Part shown: one piece after another, positions 24,512-34,231 of the stretch
Position numbering within the stretch: the first letter of the stretch is position 1
Layout of the letters: every line of letters begins with the position of its first letter
Assembly: GCF_005771405.1 (NCBI RefSeq)
Contig: NZ_VAUA01000012.1
Span: 109,114-173,113, forward strand
Source of the DNA: Parasedimentitalea maritima
GTDB taxonomy: Bacteria > Pseudomonadota > Alphaproteobacteria > Rhodobacterales > Rhodobacteraceae
DNA length: 64,000 nucleotides
Reading direction: 5' to 3'
Made by a program: the position numbers and the translations under genes
The notes under the pieces: model-generated
What the model saw: only the letters and a program-made list of their open reading frames with translations
Databases searched by the model: none
What the model was told of the DNA's origin: nothing

Positions 24512-25705
24512 TTAGCGGAACTGCACAGTTTTGTTAGCGCCGTCTGTGACTTCGATCTCACGGTAGGAACCAGCACTTTCACCGGGTCCGATCAGTTCAA
24601 CAGCGGAGGCACCAACATAGTCGATGTCTGTGCCAGCTTTCAGCAATTCTAGTGCTTTGCCCAGTTCACCCGGATAGATTTTCTCACCCGGAGCGTTGGC
24701 AACGTCCATGATCTTGGCGCCATAGTCGGCTGGATCTTTGGAATTCGCGGCCTGCATTGCCAACATCACCAGTGCAGCTGCATCATAGGATTCTGGCGAA
24801 TAAGGCGAAGATCCGTCAAAACCAGCTTCCTCAGCCATAGCAAAGTAAGCTTCTGCGCCTTGGCCACCGGAGCCGGCAATTTGACCAAATGAACCGTTCA
24901 GATCTGCACCAACGTTAGCTGGCAGCGAGTCTCCGATCATGCCACCTGGCAGGCCGAACTTGTCGAATGCACCACTATCGAGCGAAGACTGAATGATTCC
25001 CAGACCACCTTGATCGAGGTAACCCGCAACGACAAGGATATCACCGCCAGCTGAGGCCAATGCGCCAACTTCAGCAGAGTAATCGCCTTTGCCATCTTCG
25101 TGTGCTGCGGAAATGGTAACTTCACCACCCACTGCTTCAAACGAAGTCTTGATGGCGTCGGCCAAACCTTTGCCATAGTCGTTGTTGGTATAGGTCAGAG
25201 CGATGGACTTAACGCCACGGTCGGTCAGGACTTCGGCCATAACTTGACCTTCACGCGCATCTGAGGGAGCTGTCCGGAAGAACAAACCGTTGTCTTCCAT
25301 GGTCGACAGACCAGGCGATGTCGCGGATGGCGAGATCATGACCATACCGTTAGGGATAGCAACGTTCTGCAGGATCGCACCGGTTACACCGGAACAGTCG
25401 CCGCCAATGATGCCGCTGACGCCATCAGCCAACATTTTTTCAGCGTTGGCAGTGGACAGTCCATTGTCAATGCAGCCAGTGTCGGCGCGCATGGGGGTTA
25501 CGGTTGCAGTGTCCAGCAGCATGCCAGACTTTGTTACTTCTGCCATTGCCAATTCGGCGCCAGCGCCCATGGACGGAGCCAAGGATTCAATTGGTCCAGT
25601 AAAACCAAACAGAATTCCCAGTTTGACTTCTTTGGCGTGGCCGCCTGCAAAGGCCGTACCAGCGGTTAGTGCAACAGCAGCGGTGGCCATCAGCAATTTT
25701 TTCAT
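24512..25705 (-). CDS. livK: Branched-chain amino acid ABC transporter substrate-binding protein
   Basis: Periplasmic binding protein (type I fold), 397 residues. It has a clear signal peptide (MKKLLMATAAVALTAGTAFA) followed by the mature start GGHAKEVKLGILFGFTGP. Within the protein GCIDNGLSTANAEKMLADGVSGIIGGDCSG marks the first lobe, including the serine/threonine ligand region IISPSATSP-like (MISPSATSPGLS). It is the first gene of the operon, followed by livG, F, H and M. I start at 25705, with TGGGAG upstream; a longer frame from 25756 only adds a polar leader before the signal. Ligand specificity is not readable. Confidence 0.93.
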   Translation of the reverse strand: MKKLLMATAAVALTAGTAFAGGHAKEVKLGILFGFTGPIESLAPSMGAGAELAMAEVTKSGMLLDTATVTPMRADTGCIDNGLSTANAEKMLADGVSGIIGGDCSGVTGAILQNVAIPNGMVMISPSATSPGLSTMEDNGLFFRTAPSDAREGQVMAEVLTDRGVKSIALTYTNNDYGKGLADAIKTSFEAVGGEVTISAAHEDGKGDYSAEVGALASAGGDILVVAGYLDQGGLGIIQSSLDSGAFDKFGLPGGMIGDSLPANVGADLNGSFGQIAGSGGQGAEAYFAMAEEAGFDGSSPYSPESYDAAALVMLAMQAANSKDPADYGAKIMDVANAPGEKIYPGELGKALELLKAGTDIDYVGASAVELIGPGESAGSYREIEVTDGANKTVQFR

Positions 25706-25878
25706 TAGAAAACTCCCATTGTTGGAACATAACTGTTCATCTTTGACCCTAGGCAAGGGCGGTTGAAAAGAAAAGTGCTATCAAACCGGTTCCTGTTTCG
25801 GGCCATTGCTGCCACTTCTTGGGGGTGGTCAGCTGTGTTGGATCCAATATACTTAAAGGATCCTGAAAGGAAGGAAAA

Positions 25879-26976
25879 ATGACAAAGATCATTCTTCTAG
25901 TTATCTTTCTACTATCCGTTGTAGGTGCCCATGCAGATACAATGGACACCAGCCAAGGCCAGCTGAAATTGGAAAGAATAGCCTCTGGGTTTGATGTTCC
26001 GTGGGCTATTGATTTTCTGCCTAACGGAGCCGCATTGGTGACCGAACGTGTAGGTCACTTAAACTATGTGCTTGGGCAGAATAAATTTCGTATCAAAGGC
26101 GTACCCCGGGTTGTAGTGCGGGGGCAGGGAGGCCTATTGGATGTCCTTGTGCCACGTGATTTTCTTCGAAGTCGGCAATTATTCCTGTCCTATTCGAAAT
26201 CGCAGGGGAATGGTTCCGGGACAGCATTGGCTGTAGGAACGTTGAGCACTGATTTCAAACGCCTGACTAATCTTCGTGTGATATTTGAGGCCACCCCCAG
26301 TTCCTCCACATCTCGGCACTATGGGGCTCGTGTAATCGAATCGACCAATGGAACGTTGTTCTTGACCTTGGGCGAACGAGGTGAGCGAGACAGCGCACAG
26401 GATTTATCACGGCATCAAGGGTCAGTTATACATTTGAGCCGAAATGGGGGAATTCCTGCCAACAATCCTTTTGTTTCGCGCCGTGACGCACAGCCACAGA
26501 TTTGGTCATATGGACATCGAAACCCACAAGGGATTGCATTTGACAGGCGGGGAAGGCTTTGGGTTGTTGAACATGGCGCCAAAGGCGGTGACGAAATAAA
26601 TTTGATCCGGAAAGGAGCCAACTATGGCTGGCCGGTAATCTCTTTTGGGCGGCACTATTCTGGAGCGAAAATTGGCGAAGGAACATCAAAACCCGGTATG
26701 CAACAACCAGTTTGGTACTGGGATCCATCGATCGCACCGTCAGGCATGATGATCTATTCTGGAAAGCTCTGGCCTAGTTGGCGCGGCCATTTTTTCGTCG
26801 GATCGCTGAAACTTGACTTTATTTCGCGTTTGTCAGGCGAGAGCCTTGCTGAAAAAGAGCGGTTGAAGGGGCCAGCAACAGGCCGGATACGGGACATCGC
26901 AGAATCCCCAGATGGAAGTATCTGGTTTGCATCAGAAAATGATGGGGCAATCTATCGGCTTACGCCTGCGAACTAG
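25879..26976 (+). CDS. PQQ-type aldose sugar dehydrogenase (YliI/Asd family)
   Basis: A periplasmic six-bladed beta-propeller quinoprotein that oxidises aldose sugars, 365 residues. It has a signal peptide (about 1-19, ending GAHA). Then SGFDVPWAIDFLPNGAALVTER, the family opening, is followed by SRHYGARV (predicted catalytic His), SYGHRNPQGIAFD, and EHGAKGGDEIN ... GANYGWP, all typical of soluble PQQ glucose/aldose dehydrogenases. AAGGAAGG precedes the ATG. No PQQ synthesis genes are in the window. It stands alone, divergent from livK. Confidence 0.88.
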   Translation: MTKIILLVIFLLSVVGAHADTMDTSQGQLKLERIASGFDVPWAIDFLPNGAALVTERVGHLNYVLGQNKFRIKGVPRVVVRGQGGLLDVLVPRDFLRSRQLFLSYSKSQGNGSGTALAVGTLSTDFKRLTNLRVIFEATPSSSTSRHYGARVIESTNGTLFLTLGERGERDSAQDLSRHQGSVIHLSRNGGIPANNPFVSRRDAQPQIWSYGHRNPQGIAFDRRGRLWVVEHGAKGGDEINLIRKGANYGWPVISFGRHYSGAKIGEGTSKPGMQQPVWYWDPSIAPSGMMIYSGKLWPSWRGHFFVGSLKLDFISRLSGESLAEKERLKGPATGRIRDIAESPDGSIWFASENDGAIYRLTPAN

Positions 26977-27049
26977 AAAACGTGAACGACTCCGACCTTC
27001 GGCTGTTAGTCCAGGAACCCAATGCAACAGATAGTCACCACCGCGTTCT

Positions 27050-28048
27050 TTATGGTTTGGAGGCGAGGCTACCGCGTTCGCGATACGGTGTGGTATCATA
27101 GTGGGCTCGGTAGCATTTTGAGAAATGTGAAGGTGAGGCAAAACCACAAGCAAGTGCGACGTTGATCACGCTCATATCGGTTTGCATCAACAGGTTACGT
27201 GCTTTTTGCAATCTCAATTCCATATAGTAACGTTTGGGAGAGCGGTTAAGATAACGGCGAAATAGGCGCTCCAGTTGGCGGGTCGACATTCCGACATCAC
27301 GCGCTAAAATTGACGGGCTGATCGGTTCTTCGATATTGGCTTCCATCATCTGAATTACCGTCGACAGCTTAGGATGACGAACGCCAATCCGTGTTGGTAC
27401 CGAAAGCCGTTGAGTATCTTGATCGGTTCGAATCGACGAGTAGATCAGTTGGTCTGCCACAGCATTCGCAAGATCTTCGCCATGATCATTGGCGATCAAT
27501 TTTAGCAGCAGATCGATAGAGGAAGTGCCGCCTGCGGTGGTCATCCTGTTCCCATCGATCACAAATACAGATTTGGTTAGCTCTATTTCATCAAACTCTT
27601 CAATAAAGCTGTCTGCGTTTTCCCAGTGAATGGTTGCCTTTTTTCCGTCCAGCAACCCAGCTCGGGCCAGAACATATGCCGCAGTGCATAATCCCCCAAC
27701 CTTCAGACCTTTGCGAGCTTCACGGCGCAGCCAGCCCAATAGCTTTTTGGTGGTTGCCGACTGCACTTGAACACCCGAACACAATAGGACGACATCGTCA
27801 CGCTGTAAGTCACCCAGATCAGCATCAAGCTGAAACGAAGTGCCCGCCGAACAAGTTACTCCTTCGCCGCCTTCACCAATCAAAGTCCAGCTATACAGAT
27901 CCTTATTCCCCATCCGGTTAGAAATCCGTAGGCATTCCAAGGCGGAGGCGAACGACAACATTGAAAAGTTGTTCATTAAAACAAAGACAAACCGACGAGG
28001 CTTGTCCTGGGTGCCGTCGATTTCGACAAGCTTTTTTTGCTCGTGCAT
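27050..28048 (-). CDS. GlxA-type AraC-family regulator (DJ-1/PfpI + AraC domains)
   Basis: Transcription activator, 332 residues. Residues about 18-190 form a DJ-1/PfpI-like amidotransferase fold (the GLCTAAYVLARAGLLDG segment contains the nucleophile-elbow position, Cys). Residues about 225-325 form the AraC double helix-turn-helix (ILARDVGMSTRQLERLFRRY ... ACGFASPSHFSKCYRAHY). This layout is shared with GbdR, CdhR and ArgR-type activators of betaine, carnitine and arginine catabolism in Pseudomonas. The effector here is unknown. No target operon is adjacent; it is divergent from the DAHP synthase gene. Confidence 0.88.
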   Translation of the reverse strand: MHEQKKLVEIDGTQDKPRRFVFVLMNNFSMLSFASALECLRISNRMGNKDLYSWTLIGEGGEGVTCSAGTSFQLDADLGDLQRDDVVLLCSGVQVQSATTKKLLGWLRREARKGLKVGGLCTAAYVLARAGLLDGKKATIHWENADSFIEEFDEIELTKSVFVIDGNRMTTAGGTSSIDLLLKLIANDHGEDLANAVADQLIYSSIRTDQDTQRLSVPTRIGVRHPKLSTVIQMMEANIEEPISPSILARDVGMSTRQLERLFRRYLNRSPKRYYMELRLQKARNLLMQTDMSVINVALACGFASPSHFSKCYRAHYDTTPYRERGSLASKP

Positions 28049-28228
28049 GGCGCGTTAGTCCTCAAAACCTGGGGTCGCCTGAGGGAGATATTCCGGGGCG
28101 TTATTGAGAGCGTGATCACAGCTTACAAGCGGCGTCAAGTAGTCTCAATTCGGAACTGGTCACAGGCCTTGCACTTTTGTATAGAGAGGCCTCAAGTAAA
28201 TGAAGACCTTTGATGCGGAGACAAAGCT

Positions 28229-29599
28229 ATGAGTAAGTGGCAAAAATCGAACTGGCGTGCGAAACCGCGGGTTCAAATGCCTGACTATACCAACGCTGAC
28301 GCCCTTGCGGGTGTCGAGGCGCAGCTTTCTAATTATCCACCCTTGGTCTTTGCCGGTGAAGCGCGACGCCTGAAGCAACATCTTGCAGCCGCCGCTCGCG
28401 GCGAAGCCTTTTTGTTGCAAGGTGGAGATTGTGCGGAAAGTTTTGAACAGTTCAGCGCTAACAATATTCGTGACACCTTCAAGGTGATGTTGCAGATGGC
28501 AATGGTCCTAACCTATGGCGCTAAGGTACCTGTTATCAAGTTGGGGCGTATGGCTGGGCAATTTGCCAAGCCGCGTAGTGCTGCGACCGAGGTGATCGAT
28601 GGTGTTGAGCTGCCCAGCTACCGCGGTGATATCATCAACGAGCTGGCCTTCACTCCTGAAAGCAGAATCCCAAATCCAAACAAGATGTTGCAGGCCTACA
28701 CTCAGGCCTCTGCAACTCTAAACCTTCTGCGTGCGTTTTCAACCGGTGGTTACGCCGACGTAAACCAGGTGCATGCCTGGACACTGGGTTTTACTGAGAC
28801 TGAAAAAGTCGACAAATACCGAGAAATGGCTGCGCGTATTACCGATACGCTAGACTTCATGAAAGCGGCAGGTGTTACTCAAGAAACTGCACATACTTTG
28901 CAGTCTGTCGAGTTCTATACCAGCCATGAAGGTTTGCTGTTGGAGTATGAAGAGGCGCTTACCGTACTGGATTCAACTTCTGGCAAATGGTTGGCTGGTT
29001 CGGGGCATATGATTTGGATTGGCGATCGTACTCGCCAGCCTGATGGTGCACACGTCGAATTCTGTCGTGGTGTGTTGAACCCCATAGGTCTGAAGTGCGG
29101 TCCAACGACATCAGCAGAAGACCTTAAGGTTCTGATGTCAAAGCTTAATCCAGAGAACGAAGAAGGTAAGTTGACACTGATTGCACGGTTTGGTGCTGGC
29201 AAAGTTGCGGAACACCTTCCACGCCTCGTCAATGCGGTGCAGGAAGAGGGTTCAAATGTAACCTGGGTTTGTGATCCAATGCATGGCAATACCGTCAAAT
29301 CGTCATCAGGCTACAAAACACGACCCTTTGATAGTGTTCTTAAGGAAGTGCGAGATTTCTTTGCAGTGCACAGTGCCGAAGGAACCGTACCGGGTGGCGT
29401 GCATTTTGAGATGACTGGCCAGGATGTAACAGAATGTACTGGTGGAGTGCGGGCAGTAACAGACGAAGATCTGAGTGCTCGTTACCATACGGCTTGCGAT
29501 CCGCGGCTGAATGCCAGCCAGTCCCTAGAGCTTGCATTCTTGGTTGCCGAAGAACTGTCAGCACTTCGTACTGAACGGACTACGCGTCAAGCTTGTTAA
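28229..29599 (+). CDS. aroG: Class II DAHP synthase
   Basis: Catalyses phosphoenolpyruvate plus erythrose-4-phosphate to DAHP, the entry step to the shikimate pathway. At 456 residues it is the plant/Mycobacterium-type class II enzyme. Seen: LLQGGDCAESF (with the metal-ligand Cys), RMAGQFAKPRS, the central KCGPTTS loop, ARFGAGKVAEHLP, and CDPMHGNT, with FEMTGQDVTECTGG near the C-terminus supplying further ligands. Complete. Whether it is feedback-regulated cannot be read from sequence. A strong terminator follows. No leader peptide with repeated aromatic codons was found upstream. Confidence 0.95.
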   Translation: MSKWQKSNWRAKPRVQMPDYTNADALAGVEAQLSNYPPLVFAGEARRLKQHLAAAARGEAFLLQGGDCAESFEQFSANNIRDTFKVMLQMAMVLTYGAKVPVIKLGRMAGQFAKPRSAATEVIDGVELPSYRGDIINELAFTPESRIPNPNKMLQAYTQASATLNLLRAFSTGGYADVNQVHAWTLGFTETEKVDKYREMAARITDTLDFMKAAGVTQETAHTLQSVEFYTSHEGLLLEYEEALTVLDSTSGKWLAGSGHMIWIGDRTRQPDGAHVEFCRGVLNPIGLKCGPTTSAEDLKVLMSKLNPENEEGKLTLIARFGAGKVAEHLPRLVNAVQEEGSNVTWVCDPMHGNTVKSSSGYKTRPFDSVLKEVRDFFAVHSAEGTVPGGVHFEMTGQDVTECTGGVRAVTDEDLSARYHTACDPRLNASQSLELAFLVAEELSALRTERTTRQAC

Positions 29600-29623
29600 C
29601 TTTTGCCTAAATTTGAGCACACC

Positions 29624-29655
29624 AATGCCCGGCGGTTTTGCCGGGCATTTTTTTG
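29624..29655 (+). terminator. Intrinsic terminator of the DAHP synthase gene
   Basis: Perfect 10-bp stem AATGCCCGGC / GCCGGGCATT with a 6-base loop, running directly into seven T residues, 25 bases past the stop. Confidence 0.94.
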
Positions 29656-29697
29656 GACGTCTATCAATTTATGAATTCTGAGATTTAGATGATCGAA

Positions 29698-29731
29698 AAA
29701 ATTAAAACGCCCTGGGTTTCTCCACAGGGCG
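29698..29731 (-). terminator. Intrinsic terminator of the PAS-domain gene
   Basis: On the minus strand CGCCCTG / CAGGGCG (7 bp) with a 10-base loop is followed by TTTTAATTTTTT. It is convergent with the DAHP synthase terminator, so both genes are insulated. Confidence 0.85.
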
Positions 29732-29794
29732 CATCTTAACCAATGCCGAAAATTACGGCTTGAACTCATTACTCCTCAACAAAACTATTTTGGA

Positions 29795-30604
29795 TTAATC
29801 CCGGCTAACAACGAGACGCAGATGTGAAGAGCGATTTTGTTTTGTCTTTTCCGGTGGGTTCCTAATTTCGCTCAGGCTCTTACGTGCCTCATCCATAGAT
29901 TGACGACTAGCTTCAACCAGCGCCCGTGCCTCATCCATTACTGATCGCTCATCACCAAACTTAGCTTGGGTTTCAGCAAAACTTGCATTGACTTCGTTTG
30001 GAGACTTTGATGCAGGCGATTTTTGGGGTTTCAACAACGGTGTGACCGGGCGAAGTTCTGTAGCAACGACATTAAATCGCTGCGAAGTCTTCATCGAATT
30101 TCCCTCGGATACAAATACGCCCAATGCGCGGCTCACGTCACCCAGGTCACTGCGAAGTGGCATCAACAGCATGCGCGCTTCTTGTGAAGGGCGGTTGCGG
30201 GTTGCCTCGGTTTGAAGTGACAATTCGACAACCGCAGGCGCATCAAACATATGTTCCAAGGCTGCGCTGACTTGTTTACGCGCTGTTGGAGTGAAAAACG
30301 CAGTGAGAGGCATGCCACGTACTTCCATACCTGCCATTTCGTTAAGCTTTTGGCCGGCTAAGCGGAACCGCGCGATGCCCGGTGCAATACGCTCCAGAAT
30401 AAACGTTTGGCTTAAGATATTTTCAAGCCCACGAGGATCGATCTGGGAGCGTTTCGGAACATCTTCGCCCTGACGTAGAGCGGTCCAATATGATTCGGCC
30501 TGACGGATTGGTGAAAGGGAGCTGCCATCACGGAACCGATCCATCGATATCACCTTGTCTTGACCCGAGTTATGCTCGGAACCTTTGCGGCTACCAAAAA
30601 ACAT
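29795..30604 (-). CDS. PAS-domain protein (PF07310 type)
   Basis: A 269-residue soluble protein. Residues about 35-165 fit the PAS_5 domain common in alphaproteobacteria (SYWTALRQGEDVPKRSQIDP ... ILERIAPGIARFRLAGQ). The C-terminal third is polar, then forms a short predicted coiled coil with two copies of the unit MDEAR about 17 residues apart. No kinase, cyclase or DNA-binding domain is present, so it may act as a sensor or adaptor through protein contacts. A good site (GGAGGG) precedes the ATG. Related proteins include Caulobacter MopJ; an equivalent role is not shown. Confidence 0.8.
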   Translation of the reverse strand: MFFGSRKGSEHNSGQDKVISMDRFRDGSSLSPIRQAESYWTALRQGEDVPKRSQIDPRGLENILSQTFILERIAPGIARFRLAGQKLNEMAGMEVRGMPLTAFFTPTARKQVSAALEHMFDAPAVVELSLQTEATRNRPSQEARMLLMPLRSDLGDVSRALGVFVSEGNSMKTSQRFNVVATELRPVTPLLKPQKSPASKSPNEVNASFAETQAKFGDERSVMDEARALVEASRQSMDEARKSLSEIRNPPEKTKQNRSSHLRLVVSRD

Positions 30605-30873
30605 GTCCTATCCCTCCATTCGCGTCCGATTGTCATTCCCGCTTCATTCGGAGCAAACTTGCTCGTAATGATTAATACCGGAATGGTTACTCTGGAGTTA
30701 AGATGACACAATCTAGTTCAATTTTGGACTAAATGTTTAAACAATGGTTAATACTCCCTCCGCCAATACGTTAACCATAAAGGTTGCCAGACACAGCCTT
30801 CCGCCCCTGTACAGCAGTCAGCCATGGGCTTAGGTGCTGTACATAAATTCTAGCCCTGTATGGAGTCCGCCGT

Positions 30874-31770
30874 ATGACCCTGCGATCAATGACTGGTTTT
30901 GCTTCTTCCCAGGGAAATCTGGGGGCTCATAGTTGGAGTTGGGAAATACGCTCCGTTAACGCCAAAGGGCTGGACCTTCGGCTGAGGGTGCCCGATTGGC
31001 TGGAAGGCTTGGAAACTTTGCTGCGGGCTCAACTCGCTAAGGCTTTGGAAAGGGGAAATGTTTCCTTAGCCTTGCGAGTTTCGCGCACTGAAGATAGCGG
31101 CAGTCAGCTTGAAGTGAATACCTCGGTTCTAGAATCGATACTCAAGGCGGTGGGGGTTGTTGAAGCAGCTGCGTTGTCTGCTGATGTTACACTTACTCCT
31201 GCAAATCCTGCGGATCTTTTAGCTTTGCGTGGAGTCTTAGAGCATTCAGTCAGTAGTGACGATCCTGCGCCGCTTGTTAAAGAGTTGACTAAGGAGTTCG
31301 AAAGCCTTGTGTCCGAATTCGTTCAAATGCGTGACGCAGAAGGCGCTGCATTAGAAGAAATATTAACCAAACAATTGGGGCAGGTTGAGCAGTTGACTAC
31401 CCAAGCTGCAGCACGTGCAGAGGCTCGAAAACCGCTGGTGGCGGCTGCTCTAAAGGCAAATCTGGCTAAAGTTATAGACAATAGCGAAGGGGCTGACCCG
31501 GCGCGGGTGGCTCAGGAACTAGCGGTCTTGGCTGTAAAGGCGGACGTCACTGAAGAAATTGACCGTCTTGGTGCCCATGTGGCGGCTGCACGTGAATTGC
31601 TGTGCAAAGGTGGTGCGGTTGGGCGAAAATTCGATTTTCTGATGCAAGAGTTCAATCGCGAAGCAAATACACTTTGCTCTAAGGCACAAAACAGTGACCT
31701 GACAGCCACCGGTCTAGAGCTGAAGGCGGTGATTGACCAGATGCGTGAACAAGTTCAAAACATAGAGTAG
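30874..31770 (+). CDS. yicC: YicC/YloC-family endoribonuclease
   Basis: A 298-residue protein of the YicC family, shown in E. coli and Bacillus to be an endoribonuclease. Landmarks are the N-terminal LRSMTGFA, EIRSVNAKGLDLRLRVPDWL, and the C-terminal GRKFDFLMQEFNREANTLCSKA with VIDQMREQVQNIE at the end. Length is normal. Guanylate kinase follows after 15 bases, an order conserved in many proteobacteria, so the two are probably co-transcribed. Confidence 0.93.
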   Translation: MTLRSMTGFASSQGNLGAHSWSWEIRSVNAKGLDLRLRVPDWLEGLETLLRAQLAKALERGNVSLALRVSRTEDSGSQLEVNTSVLESILKAVGVVEAAALSADVTLTPANPADLLALRGVLEHSVSSDDPAPLVKELTKEFESLVSEFVQMRDAEGAALEEILTKQLGQVEQLTTQAAARAEARKPLVAAALKANLAKVIDNSEGADPARVAQELAVLAVKADVTEEIDRLGAHVAAARELLCKGGAVGRKFDFLMQEFNREANTLCSKAQNSDLTATGLELKAVIDQMREQVQNIE

Positions 31771-31785
31771 TAAGGAGAGCACGCC

Positions 31786-32427
31786 ATGGCAGATCGGCGC
31801 GGCCTATTAATAATCCTGTCTTCACCATCAGGTGCTGGTAAATCAACATTGGCACGCCGCCTAATGGACTGGGATCCTAGCTTAAAATTTTCTGTGTCCG
31901 CCACGACCCGTCAGCCGCGACCCGGAGAAGAGCATGGACGCGAGTACTTCTTTCTCGAGGAGAGAGAGTTTAAACAACAAGCTATTGACGGTGAAATGCT
32001 TGAGCATGCTCATGTTTTTGGTAATTTCTATGGATCTCCTGCTGGACCGGTAAAGAAGACAATTGATTCCGGTCAAGATGTTTTGTTTGACGTCGATTGG
32101 CAGGGTGAAATTCAGATCCGAAATTCAGACCTTGGTAAACACGCCCTTTCGATCTTCATTTTGCCTCCCTCAATCCGTGAATTGCGCCGTCGTCTAGAGA
32201 CCCGGGCGCAAGACAGCGAAGACGTTATTGGCAAACGTATGCTGAAAAGCTGGGATGAGATCAGTCACTGGGGGTACTATGACTATGTGCTGATCAATGA
32301 TGATCTGAATGAAACCGAAGAACGGTTGAAAACAATCGTTCAAGCCGAACGTATGCGTCGTATTCAACAGCCATCGCTTACTCAACATGTAAGGGTTTTG
32401 CAAAACGAATTCGAGGACCAGCAATGA
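31786..32427 (+). CDS. gmk: Guanylate kinase
   Basis: Phosphorylates GMP to GDP with ATP, 213 residues, normal length. P-loop SPSGAGKST lies near residues 13-21, followed by the GMP-binding segment [29 protein letters not shown] precedes the ATG. Its stop overlaps the next ATG (ATGA), so translation of the gamma carbonic anhydrase is probably coupled. Confidence 0.96.
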   Translation: MADRRGLLIILSSPSGAGKSTLARRLMDWDPSLKFSVSATTRQPRPGEEHGREYFFLEEREFKQQAIDGEMLEHAHVFGNFYGSPAGPVKKTIDSGQDVLFDVDWQGEIQIRNSDLGKHALSIFILPPSIRELRRRLETRAQDSEDVIGKRMLKSWDEISHWGYYDYVLINDDLNETEERLKTIVQAERMRRIQQPSLTQHVRVLQNEFEDQQ

Positions 32428-32945
32428 CTCTCTATGCACTAGGAGAACACAGCCCCGAAATCCACGATGACGCCTGGATTGCGCCAGATGCAAATCTGGT
32501 CGGACAGGTTGTAGTCGAGCAGGGGGGCTCGGTCTGGTTCAGCTGCACAATTCGAGCTGACCATGAAGAGATCAGGGTTGGTCAGGGTTCAAATGTTCAG
32601 GAAAACTGCGTCATGCACATCGACGCGGGATTTCCACTTACCATCGGCCGAAATTGTACTATTGGCCATAAAGTTATGCTGCACGGATGCACAATTGGCG
32701 ACAATACCTTAGTCGGCATGGGGGCAATTGTACTGAACGGTGCCAAGATTGGAAAAAACTGCCTGATAGGTGCCGGCGCATTGATTACTGAGAACAAACT
32801 CATACCCGACAACTCATTGATAATGGGGTCTCCGGGGAAAATCGTCCGCGACGTTGACGAGGCAACAGTAGAGAAATTACGCCAGAGCGCCCTGCATTAT
32901 CAGGACAATATGCGGCACTTCCGCGACAAGTTGAAAGAGATCTAA
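32424..32945 (+). CDS. Gamma carbonic anhydrase family protein (YrdA-like)
   Basis: A trimeric left-handed beta-helix protein of 173 residues with hexapeptide repeats throughout. The three zinc-ligand histidines of the family are present ([16 protein letters not shown]). Many YrdA-type members bind zinc, but activity as carbonic anhydrase is proven only for some. No acyltransferase-specific loop is seen. It overlaps gmk and is 3 bases from the next gene. Confidence 0.9.
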   Translation: MTLYALGEHSPEIHDDAWIAPDANLVGQVVVEQGGSVWFSCTIRADHEEIRVGQGSNVQENCVMHIDAGFPLTIGRNCTIGHKVMLHGCTIGDNTLVGMGAIVLNGAKIGKNCLIGAGALITENKLIPDNSLIMGSPGKIVRDVDEATVEKLRQSALHYQDNMRHFRDKLKEI

Positions 32946-32948
32946 CTA

Positions 32949-34130
32949 ATGCGTAATACCAAGGGTTCACTGATGCGCCCCGATCCGCTCCCATATAGTG
33001 CCAGTCGACCGGTGGTGACACCGCTTAGCCCATCCGTGGTCTATGCCAGCGATACTCCGGACGCTTTGGATGACCAGTACGAGGGCAGGGTGCATGGCTA
33101 CACCTACTCGCGCGAGGGGCACCCCAATGCTGATGTGGTGGCTAAACGGCTAGACGCAATGGAAGGCGTTTCCGGTGGTGTCGTGACAAGTTCGGGCATG
33201 GCGGCGGTTTCAACGGTTCTTATAGGATTGCTTAAGGCTGGGGACCACGTGATTGGTGCCAACCAGCTTTATGGTCGCTCTTTACGGCTTATGGCTGAAG
33301 ATCTCCCGCGGTTAGGAATCGCAACCACACTTGCAGATCCCGCAGATGTGAAGGCTATCGAAGCGGCAATTCGTCCTGAAACCAAAATGATACTGGTTGA
33401 AGTTGTCTCAAATCCGACACTCGCAGTTGCCGATATTACAGGGCTGGCTAAACTTTGTGCTGATCGCGATATTCTGTTGGTGGTTGACAATACCTTCACG
33501 ACACCCCGCGGCTTCAGGCCCTTCGAGCACGGCGCCGATATTGTCATTCATTCCATCACCAAACTTTTGGCAGGACATTCGGACGTAATGTTAGGCTATG
33601 CGGTGGCCCGGGATCCGGCGATTAATGACCGTATGCGCGTGTTTTGCGTTACAACTGGAATGACCCCAAGCCCGTTTGATTGCTGGTTGGCTGAACGGGG
33701 GATGTTGTCATTCGAACTTCGCTTTGACAGGGCACAGGAAACAGCAGCACTGCTAGCAGATCATCTTGCAGAAATGCCCGGTATCAAACGTGTTATCTAT
33801 CCAATGCGCGGTGACCACCCAGATGCCGATCGAGCTTCTGAATTGTTGGGCTCTTCGGGGTGCAACATGGTCAGTTTTGAACTGTCAGGGGGACGTGCAG
33901 CCGCCAATACCTTTACCCGCGAGGCAGAAGGATTAAATTTTGCACCAACTCTGGGCGATGTTGGAACGACCTTATCTCATCCTGCATCTTCATCGCATAG
34001 GGCGCTTAGTGCCGGCGATCGGGCGGCTCTTGGGCTGAGCGAAGGTTTTTTTCGGGTGTCTGTAGGGCTAGAAGAACCTGGCGCCCTGTTGCAGGTCTTT
34101 ACCAATGCGGTAGCGGCTGCCACGTCATAG
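32949..34130 (+). CDS. Cys/Met metabolism PLP-dependent enzyme (gamma-lyase/synthase type)
   Basis: A fold-type I PLP enzyme, 393 residues. The PLP lysine lies in HSITKLLAGHSD, and SSGMAAVSTVL with YGRS forms the phosphate-binding site. The family contains cystathionine gamma-synthase, beta/gamma-lyases and methionine gamma-lyase, which cannot be told apart safely here. The C-terminal block (GTTLSHPASSSHRALS) is normal. A start at the ATG after residue 8 (32973) is also possible. It lies 3 bases behind the carbonic anhydrase gene, in the yicC-gmk operon. Confidence 0.88.
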   Translation: MRNTKGSLMRPDPLPYSASRPVVTPLSPSVVYASDTPDALDDQYEGRVHGYTYSREGHPNADVVAKRLDAMEGVSGGVVTSSGMAAVSTVLIGLLKAGDHVIGANQLYGRSLRLMAEDLPRLGIATTLADPADVKAIEAAIRPETKMILVEVVSNPTLAVADITGLAKLCADRDILLVVDNTFTTPRGFRPFEHGADIVIHSITKLLAGHSDVMLGYAVARDPAINDRMRVFCVTTGMTPSPFDCWLAERGMLSFELRFDRAQETAALLADHLAEMPGIKRVIYPMRGDHPDADRASELLGSSGCNMVSFELSGGRAAANTFTREAEGLNFAPTLGDVGTTLSHPASSSHRALSAGDRAALGLSEGFFRVSVGLEEPGALLQVFTNAVAAATS

Positions 34131-34231
34131 TTACAATTGGCGGATATAGAGTCAGTTGAACAGATTAAACGAGTGGCAGGATTGTGAACTTAATCTTGCC
34201 ACTCCGTGATTGGAATATCGGTGGCAACTCA

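Noticed and set aside
29795..30000. MDEAR repeated in the PAS protein as a possible functional repeat
   Set aside because: Two short copies in a coiled-coil tail are expected from heptad composition.
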